Position numbers and translations under genes: made by a program
Source: Mycoplana azooxidifex
Lineage (GTDB): Bacteria > Pseudomonadota > Alphaproteobacteria > Rhizobiales > Rhizobiaceae
DNA: 64,000 nucleotides
Direction: 5' to 3'
Assembly (NCBI RefSeq): GCF_014196765.1
Contig: NZ_JACIEE010000002.1
Location: 372,001-436,000 of the forward strand
Part shown: one piece after another, positions 58,262-64,000 of the stretch
How positions within the stretch are numbered: the stretch's first letter is position 1
Layout of the letters: each line of letters opens with the position of its first letter
Notes under the pieces: model-generated
What the model was told of the DNA's origin: nothing
Seen by the model: the letters and a program-made list of their open reading frames with translations, nothing else
The model's database searches: none

Positions 58262-58366
58262 TGCGATTCCTGCCGGCGCCACTGCGATTCACCGTTCCCG
58301 AATGCCGATTCCGAAGTCGCGGAAATCGATTCCGATCTGCGGCAGTTCGATTCCCGCCCCCGGTAC
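58262..58366. repeat. Five 21-bp repeats centred on GATTC
   Basis: GATTC occurs at 58265, 58286, 58307, 58328 and 58349, exactly 21 bp apart. The surrounding bases (nnCGATTCC) are partly conserved; the remaining 12 bases of each unit vary. Every unit contains a GANTC site, the target of the CcrM methyltransferase. The unit length also equals seven codons: read on the plus strand in the frame following the peptidase stop, it gives heptads of the AIP/PIP/SIP kind. It lies 27 bases after the peptidase gene, in a 650-base stretch otherwise without a gene. Confidence 0.75.
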
Positions 58367-58884
58367 CGGCACCGTTGGGACGAGTTCGGGTGACCTGCCA
58401 TCGGCAGCCGTCGGAGGTGGCGTAGGCTGCAAGAGGGCGATGACGAGGTGCATGGAGTGACCCTCGATGCCTCACCAAAATCTAGTCGGAGAGTTGGTTG
58501 GGCAGGCCTCAGGGTACGTTGTCGAGAGTTGTGATGCTGTCCACCGCGAAGGCGGCATCTCAACGTAGAGGCAACGCGCTTCACGCCGGCTCAAGGCTTC
58601 TGCAAATCTACACCCGTCAGATCAAAGCGCCGTGCCTTGGTCTACGTTCCGGGCAACTCGAAACACATCATCTCAATTTACCCTTCCGCGATTCCTGTTC
58701 CAATTTTGTCGTTGCAAAGTCGCGATCGGCGATTCCATCAGACCGCGTTTGCAGGCCGCGCACCGTCCGGCTGGCGATTGGAGACGATCCGACCCTCCCT
58801 GTCCGAGATATCAACACAGGCACCCCCGCTTGTTCCTTGCGTGGCCGGCACCGAGGCTGAGGCTCCACAACAAGGAGACAGGCA

Positions 58885-59220
58885 ATGCCCCGAAAATCGA
58901 AGAAACAACGCAGTGCAGAACAAGTCGCCCGGCAGCAGCGGGTGAGGGATGCGGCCAAGGCCCGACGTCGGCCGTCTCGTGATGATTTGGCGAGGGTGCT
59001 GCTCTGGCAGATGATCACGGCCGCTCAGAGACGGGAAGATGCGCGGCTCGCCCTGGACAAGCTCAGCGAAGCCATCGTCGGCGAGCTGGAACGCCAGGGC
59101 TTCGATGTCCGCGAAAGCGAGGATGTCTTCGAAGACCTGGCCGATCGGTACTCGGATGGCCTGTTTCCGTTCCGGCCCAAATGGCATCTCAAGCCTCGCC
59201 CTATGGTCTCCCAACCATGA
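58885..59220 (+). CDS. Hypothetical protein, 111 aa
   Basis: A 111-residue basic protein (MPRKSKKQRSAEQVARQQRVRDAAKARRRPSRDDLARVLLWQMITAAQRREDARLALDKLSEAIVGELERQGFDVRESEDVFEDLADRY). The N-terminus is Lys/Arg-rich and helical, possibly nucleic-acid binding. An AAGGAG site precedes the ATG. It is not recognised. It lies within the element, apart from the protease cluster, and its neighbour downstream is a degraded restriction gene. Confidence 0.55.
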   Translation: MPRKSKKQRSAEQVARQQRVRDAAKARRRPSRDDLARVLLWQMITAAQRREDARLALDKLSEAIVGELERQGFDVRESEDVFEDLADRYSDGLFPFRPKWHLKPRPMVSQP

Positions 59221-59284
59221 TGGTGATGGCGCGGTGCGGCGATGTCACCTCACACTTCCTCTGAAGTCTTGCAGCATCATTCCG

Positions 59285-59345
59285 CAAACGGCGTTCCATA
59301 CTTCCCAACGTCTTCCCCCCATTACTCCTGATCACGCCGTTTGCA
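59285..59345. repeat. Perfect 10-bp inverted repeat at the left of the hsdR remnant
   Basis: GCAAACGGCG at 59285 and CGCCGTTTGC at 59336 are exact reverse complements separated by 41 bases. It lies 88 bases before the hsdR-like sequence begins and may be a stem-loop or the scar of a small transposable element. Confidence 0.4.
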
Positions 59346-59432
59346 GTGGAATCGAAAATTCACAGCAGGTCGTCATCACCTGTTCTCAGGGTTGCATTGA
59401 CGCTGCGAACACTATTCATATTCTTCTTCACC

Positions 59433-60290
59433 AAGGGGCGGATCACCGTGCGTGGCAAGCTGGTCGCCCGCGGCAACGCCAAGAAGACGGACGTCGTCCT
59501 CTACTATAAGCCGAATATCCCGATCGCGCTCATCGAGGCGAAGGACAACAATCATGGGGTGGGTGATGGCCCGCAGCAGGAGCTGGACTACGCCGAAACG
59601 CTGGCTATCCCCTTCGTGTTTGCCTCGAATGGCGACGGCTTCGTGTTTCATGATCGCACCGGCCTGCGGGACCTAAAGGAAGAAAATCTCCGCCCAGACC
59701 AGTTCCCGTCGCCAGACGAGCTTTGGCGGCTCTACAGCCAATGGAAGGGTCTGGATACCTCCGCAGAAGCACTGGTGCTTCAGGACTACTACGATGACGG
59801 CAGCGGCAAGGCTCCGCGCTATTGCCAGGTCAACGCCGTCAACGCGGCCATCGAGGCCATCGCCAAGGGGCAGGATCGCGTTTTGCTGGTTATGGCGACG
59901 GGGACCGGTAAGACCTCTACCGCCTTCCAGATCATCTGGCGTCTGTGGAAGGCCGGTCGCAAGAAACGCATCCTGTTTCTCGCGGATCGCAACGTCCTGA
60001 TCGACCAGACCATGGTCAACGACTTCCGCCCCTTCGGCGGCGCGATGGCCAAGCTCTCGACCAAGTCGAAGACGATCGAGCGCTCGGACGGAACGGAAGT
60101 GGACGTGCCGCTGGCGCTGGACATAAAGCGCCGCATCGACACCTCCTTTGAAATCTGTCTCGGTCTCCATCAGGCCATCACCGGCCCAGAGGAACGGCAA
60201 AAACTGTTCCGCGAATTCTCTCCGGATTTCTTCGACCTGATCGTCATCGACGAGTGCCATCGCGGCAGTGCTGCCGAAGATTCTGCCTGA
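59433..60290 (+). pseudogene. Truncated type I restriction subunit R (HsdR)
   Basis: A remnant of the motor/endonuclease subunit of a type I restriction system. It begins at [41 protein letters not shown], so the first part of the N-terminal nuclease domain is missing; the D...EAK catalytic pair is seen. The helicase begins with [20 protein letters not shown] (motif I) and reaches the DEAD-like [13 protein letters not shown] (motif II), where a stop occurs. About three quarters of the normal protein is missing, including all later helicase motifs. No hsdM or hsdS is nearby. It cannot work as a restriction enzyme. Confidence 0.85.
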
Positions 60291-60650
60291 CGGGAAAACT
60301 ACGGGCGACGTCGCTACTACTCTTGCGCCGTCGATACTTTGTAGCGCGACGATAACTGCCAGAGCGCAGAACTCATTCCAAGACCGGGTCTGCCAGCGCC
60401 ACAGTTCATCGACGATTGGCTTGCGGTTAGGCAGTTCGTGCCAAAGCGATCACTACCTTCGTTGTTGGGCTCATGCTGCGCAGGTCCGCCGCGATCGCCC
60501 TCCCACCCTTCGTGCCGAGCTAAATCCGGAGCTGCGGGAACGGGTCGGCATCTGATGATCGTGCAGTACATACTCGTCGAGGGATCTTCATTATTGTGCC
60601 GTTGGTGCGAGGTGCTCGCACGGGGAAAGGGTCATCGATCTGGCGTTGTG
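60291..60650. other. Non-coding gap between the two pseudogenes
   Basis: About 360 bases with no recognisable gene; short open frames carry stop codons or no conserved sequence. It probably holds other decayed gene fragments. Confidence 0.35.
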
Positions 60651-62212
60651 TCAGACCTGCGAGTCAATCGGGAGGAGTTTCACGAGGTCGGCGACGAAAC
60701 GCCGGCGGAACCCCGCTTCCGGCTCGTCCCGGTAGCTGACAATCTTTCCGTCCCGCACCGTCTCCCAGACGATCCCGCCATTCGGATCGAGGAAGACACG
60801 GTAGCTGTTGACGGGCGCGACCCCGGTCGCCATGTAAGCCGTCAGCCTCTCGGCAAGTTCGGGGCTTTCGATATAGAGACCGGCTTCCGTGTTGATCAAC
60901 TCAGATCGTGGGTCGAGATTGAAGCTGCCGATGAACACGGCCTTGCGGTCGAAGACCATGGCCTTGGTGTGCAGGGCCGCCCGCGACAGGCCGGAACGGA
61001 GCGACCAGCCCGGCCGGAAGGCGTCGGTGTCCGGACGCAGCTCGTAGAGCTCCAAACCGTTTTCGAGCAGGCGCCTGCGCGTCTTGGCATAGCCCGAATG
61101 CGCGGCGAGCTGGTTGTTCGAAGCGAGCGAGTTGGTCAGCACGCGCACCCGCACTTCGCGCTCGTGCAGGGCCTTGACGGTCGCCTGCGCCCCGGCGGGC
61201 AAGACGAAATAGGGTGCCTCGGCGAGCAACTCCTCCTTCAGCTCGGCGACCCGTCCGCGAATGAAGGTGACTACGTCGTCGGCTGCCTTGCCGCTGGCGA
61301 TTGCTTCGGGGTCGTCGGCGATGATCCGGCCTGGCGCCCACACGAGACTGTCGCGCAACTCGGCGCCCCGGGCCGCCAGCGCGTCGAGATCCTGATCGAT
61401 CGGATAGGGGTATTCGACGGCGGCGATCTCCTTTCGCAAGCGGGTGAGGATTGCCTCGAGATCGGCGGGGCCATGGCTCGCGCGACTATGGTTGCGATCG
61501 GGACGGTCGAGGCGCTGTTCCAGTAACGGTCGAACACCCCCGACAGATCGCTCACCACGGGCCCGACCGCCAGCACGTCCAGATCGCGAAAATTGGCGAC
61601 GGTGTTCACGCCATAGTAGTCGTCGCCGATGTTGCGGCCGCCAACGATCGCCGCTCTATTGTCGGCCACCATCAGCTTGTTGTGCATGCGGCGGTTGACG
61701 CGGCGGAAGTCGACGAGGAAGTCCAGCCTGGACCACCTGCGGTTACTGGTCGGGTTGAACAGACGGATCTCGACGTTCGGGTGGGCGTCGAGGGCAGCTT
61801 TGACCTGATCGCTGGCCTTGTAGTAGGGATCGTCGACGAGGAGCCGCACACTGACCCCGCGATCGGCCGCCCTCATGACCCGTTCGACGATGATCCGGCC
61901 GGTCGTATCGCCGTCCCAGATATAGTACTGCATGTCGAGACTGCGCTCGGCCAGGTCGGCGAGTGCCAAACGGGTGATGAAGGCCTCCCGCGCCTGGCCC
62001 AAGAGGCTGAAACCGGAGAGGCCAGGATGCGCGGCGGCCGCCGGGCCGAAGAACCGGCCCAACCGGGTAGATGCGGCATCCTCGAACCCCGTCATGCCCT
62101 CACCTCTGGTTAGTGGCGGCGGCGATTGGTCTCCTTCGAGACGCTGCATGATCTGGGCCTTCATCGTCAGGTCGTCTGCTTCGGAGGCGAGGGTCTGGTT
62201 GATGTAGCCCAC
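60651..62212 (-). pseudogene. Phospholipase D/cardiolipin synthase-like gene with one frameshift
   Basis: A protein of the phospholipase D superfamily, with two HKD motifs: HNKLMVADNRAAIVGGRNIGD in the first half and HTKAMVFDRKAVFIGSFNLDPRS in the second. It resembles cardiolipin synthase C (YmdC/ClsC), which makes cardiolipin from two phospholipids. The first half (62212 to about 61470) and second half (about 61465 to 60651) are in different frames, and the shift falls at a run of C (GGGG at 61467-61470 on the plus strand), fitting loss of one base. Otherwise the gene reads in full, ending in LLPIDSQV. The N-terminus lacks a signal peptide. Confidence 0.85.
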
Positions 62213-62545
62213 TTCGTCCTCGGGAACGCCAGCCGACCTGTCGATTCCTTGATCGGTCAGCCATTGCGCCGTCGCGCGGTCGAGTTGGACTTTACGAAAA
62301 CCGTGTGCCCAATGTGAACGCTAGGGAATAGGCGCCGCAAACAGCGGGCGTCACCTGCTGCTCCCCGCCTATGTTCTAGTAAAACGATAGCATGGTTCAC
62401 ATGCAATGTCGTCGCCGTTCAAATTGGGGCGGTGCGCGTGAGGGCGCTCTTGGGTATTGCGGAGATCCGCGGCTGGCGACCTCCGGCGTGGCGAAGGTGA
62501 CGGGTCCCGGAAGCTTACCGCGTATGCCCGGCCGGGCATCACTAC

Positions 62546-62808
62546 TTTTTTGTCGTCGTTTCTGTGATTGCACATCTTATCGAGATCATGGTTTGGGCGG
62601 TCGTGTACCGGCCGACGGGCCGAACTGCCGAGCTTCGAGGAAGCCGTCTATTTCTCGGCGATCACCTTCGCCACGATCGTTATGGCGACATCACGCCATC
62701 CTCCGAGTGGCGGCGCGCAAGTCCATCGAAGGTATGAACGAAATCCTATTGTTCGGCTGGACCGCGGCATGTCTCTTCAAGGTATCGGAAACATGGTTCT
62801 CGCGGCGG
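62546..62808 (+). pseudogene. Two-transmembrane potassium channel, shattered by frameshifts
   Basis: A decayed ion-channel (Ion_trans_2) gene. In one frame: VSVIAHLIEIMVWAVVYRPTG, a typical transmembrane helix. In another: ELPSFEEAVYFSAITFATI, the pore helix; and in a third the filter and the end: EGMNEILLFGWTAACLFKVSETWFSRR. The selectivity filter would read TIGYGDITP but a base is missing between ATCG and TTATGGCGAC (about 62679). At least three frame changes are needed, so it is certainly not functional. It is bounded by non-coding DNA. Confidence 0.75.
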
Positions 62809-62830
62809 ACGCCCATCAGAAGACCGATCG

Positions 62831-63214
62831 ATCGTGAAAGTAACCGCTTACGGTGCGGGACGCGCCACAGGGGACACGAGGACCAGAGCTACGCAGCCAT
62901 GAACGCCTGTCCCTCGCTTGGGGGGCTTCGATTGACGAGACCTACAATGGCTGGGCTTCGTGACCTGCTGGGCGAGTTCGGGGCAAGGTCTCAGCTCATC
63001 CTCGATGAAGCCCACCCGCGCCATGCGCCGGATTGCAGGCGGCTTCGAGCACCATCTGTACCTGTAGGCTAAGCCGCATAACGGCCATCTCGGGTCTCCT
63101 GCAATGAAATACATCCACTGCTTGAAACGCTTGCACAAGTGTGTACTATTACAAAATAACAGTGTGCATTTAGTCATATATCGGGTCGTCGGCCATCAGG
63201 TCGAGGGGGGCGCC
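62831..63214. other. AT-rich intergenic stretch before the transporter gene
   Basis: About 380 bases with no gene. The part from 63120 to 63180 is AT-rich and includes TTGCACAAG and TACAAAATAAC, which could be promoter elements for the transporter. The last 50 bases have no clear ribosome-binding site apart from GAGGGGGG at 63203, just before the start. Confidence 0.35.
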
Positions 63215-64000
63215 ATGATTGACTGGTTCGTGAACACACTTCGTACCTATCCTGAAATTGCAATATTTCTATCCTTGGCCCTCGGGTATTACTTCGGCTC
63301 CTTTACTTACAAGGGACTCGGCCTTGGAGCTGTAACTGCCACGCTTGTAGCTGCCGTGATCATCGGTCAGATAGGGATCACGATTTCGCCCCCTCTCAAG
63401 GCGACATTCTTTCTGATGTTCCTGTTTGCGATCGGCTACGGAGTGGGGCCGCAGTTCGTCCGCGGCATCGCGAAAGACGGCATACCGCAGGCATTGTTCG
63501 CCGCCGTCGTTTGCGTCTTTTGCCTCGGCGCACCCTATCTTGCAGCCAAGTTCGCGGGCTACGACGTTGGATCCGCGCTAGGCCTTTATGCCGGTTCACA
63601 GACCATATCCGCGTCGATGGGATTGGGAACGGACGCGATCAATCGCCTTGGCCTGCCGCCGGAAGAAACCAAGCGGCTGCTCGATGCAATGCCGGTGGCC
63701 TATGCCGTTACCTATATCTTCGGCACCGTCGGATCGGCCATCGTGCTGGCACTGTTCGGTCCTGCGCTTCTCGGCATCGACCTGGAGGCGGAATGCAAGC
63801 GATACGAGGCCGAGTTCGGTGGCAAGAAGGAACTGGGAGGTGCCGGTACGGCCTGGCATCACTACGAGCTGCGCGCATACCGCGTGCGCGAGGGTGGGCC
63901 GGTCGTGGGAAAGACGGCTCGTGCAGCCGAATCCCTTATTCCCGAGCAGCGCGTGTTCATCGAGCGCATCCGCCGCGGCGGGAAAATCGAGGACGCGACT
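63215..64000 (+). CDS. AspT/YidE-type transporter, partial
   Basis: The first 262 codons of a gene that runs off the right edge. The protein ([55 protein letters not shown]...) has five or six N-terminal membrane helices, followed by the start of a cytoplasmic region ([39 protein letters not shown]), which is where TrkA-C domains begin in the AspT:alanine exchanger family. The family includes aspartate:alanine antiporters and putative transporters YidE and YbjL. A GAGGGGGG site precedes the ATG. It seems intact as far as can be seen. Confidence 0.85.
   Translation, partial: MIDWFVNTLRTYPEIAIFLSLALGYYFGSFTYKGLGLGAVTATLVAAVIIGQIGITISPPLKATFFLMFLFAIGYGVGPQFVRGIAKDGIPQALFAAVVCVFCLGAPYLAAKFAGYDVGSALGLYAGSQTISASMGLGTDAINRLGLPPEETKRLLDAMPVAYAVTYIFGTVGSAIVLALFGPALLGIDLEAECKRYEAEFGGKKELGGAGTAWHHYELRAYRVREGGPVVGKTARAAESLIPEQRVFIERIRRGGKIEDAT

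Noticed and set aside
58262-58366. A CRISPR-like or plasmid origin array taken at face value.
   Set aside because: Units are 21 bp with only about 8 bases conserved and no replication gene nearby; kept as an unexplained repeat rather than called an origin.
59346-59432. The first 29 codons of the open frame leading into the hsdR remnant as part of that gene.
   Set aside because: They do not resemble the HsdR N-terminus and follow directly on an inverted repeat; likely unrelated sequence that happens to be open.
52201-62900. A second copy of the tRNA-Gln 3' end (attR).
   Set aside because: Reading through the right part of the window, no copy of the T-arm plus acceptor sequence was found.

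Overview
The window is about 64 kb of GC-rich DNA from a Rhizobiales alphaproteobacterium, most likely of the Rhizobiaceae (Sinorhizobium/Ensifer/Rhizobium/Shinella neighbourhood). The evidence is a CcrM-type GANTC methyltransferase, BioR boxes of the TTATnnATAA type in front of bioY, an aa3 oxidase operon laid out as coxB-coxA-ctaB-coxF-ctaG-coxC-(DUF983)-SURF1 with ispH-thrB-rnhA behind it, Rhizobium-type intergenic palindromic repeats, and protein sequences close to those remembered from Sinorhizobium. The species cannot be resolved from the sequence alone.

Positions 1 to about 49,850 look like stable chromosome. From left to right: pdxH and two envelope or unknown genes; a polysaccharide deacetylase and tldD; an IalB-like secreted protein; the cytochrome aa3 oxidase operon (6.8-13.5 kb) with a perfect FNR/FixK-type palindrome just before its first codon; ispH-thrB-rnhA; a peroxiredoxin and an orphan DsbD-like domain; YqgE and a zinc peptidase; a large EAL phosphodiesterase with a degenerate GGDEF domain; a processing-peptidase-like M16 protease with thrC; bioR-bioY under three BioR boxes; a regulator with two small monooxygenase-like genes; a HEPN/MNT toxin-antitoxin pair whose toxin is frameshifted; ccrM; mutY facing a DciA-like gene; a DsbA-like lipoprotein followed by smc; an intact parDE pair; ppdK; and several conserved small or lipoprotein genes. 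Two families of palindromic intergenic repeats occur twice each in this part.

At 49,873 a tRNA-Gln(UUG) gene is followed by four 10-bp direct repeats on an exact 13-bp period and a tyrosine recombinase of 685 residues. This marks the left end of an integrative element whose right end was not found. Its cargo (52.4-58.2 kb) is a compact co-directional cluster: a DUF3102-like protein, a PD-(D/E)XK nuclease-like protein, a 139-residue protein of unknown function, a soluble FtsH-type AAA+ ATPase, and a separately encoded M41-type zinc peptidase translationally coupled to it. The last gene is frameshifted here. An array of five GATTC-centred 21-bp repeats follows it. This cluster is the best candidate in the window for an undescribed system.

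From 59.4 to 62.8 kb the DNA is a graveyard: a truncated type I restriction HsdR, a frameshifted phospholipase D/cardiolipin synthase-like gene and a shattered potassium channel gene. The window ends inside an AspT-type transporter gene that begins at 63,215 and runs off the right edge.
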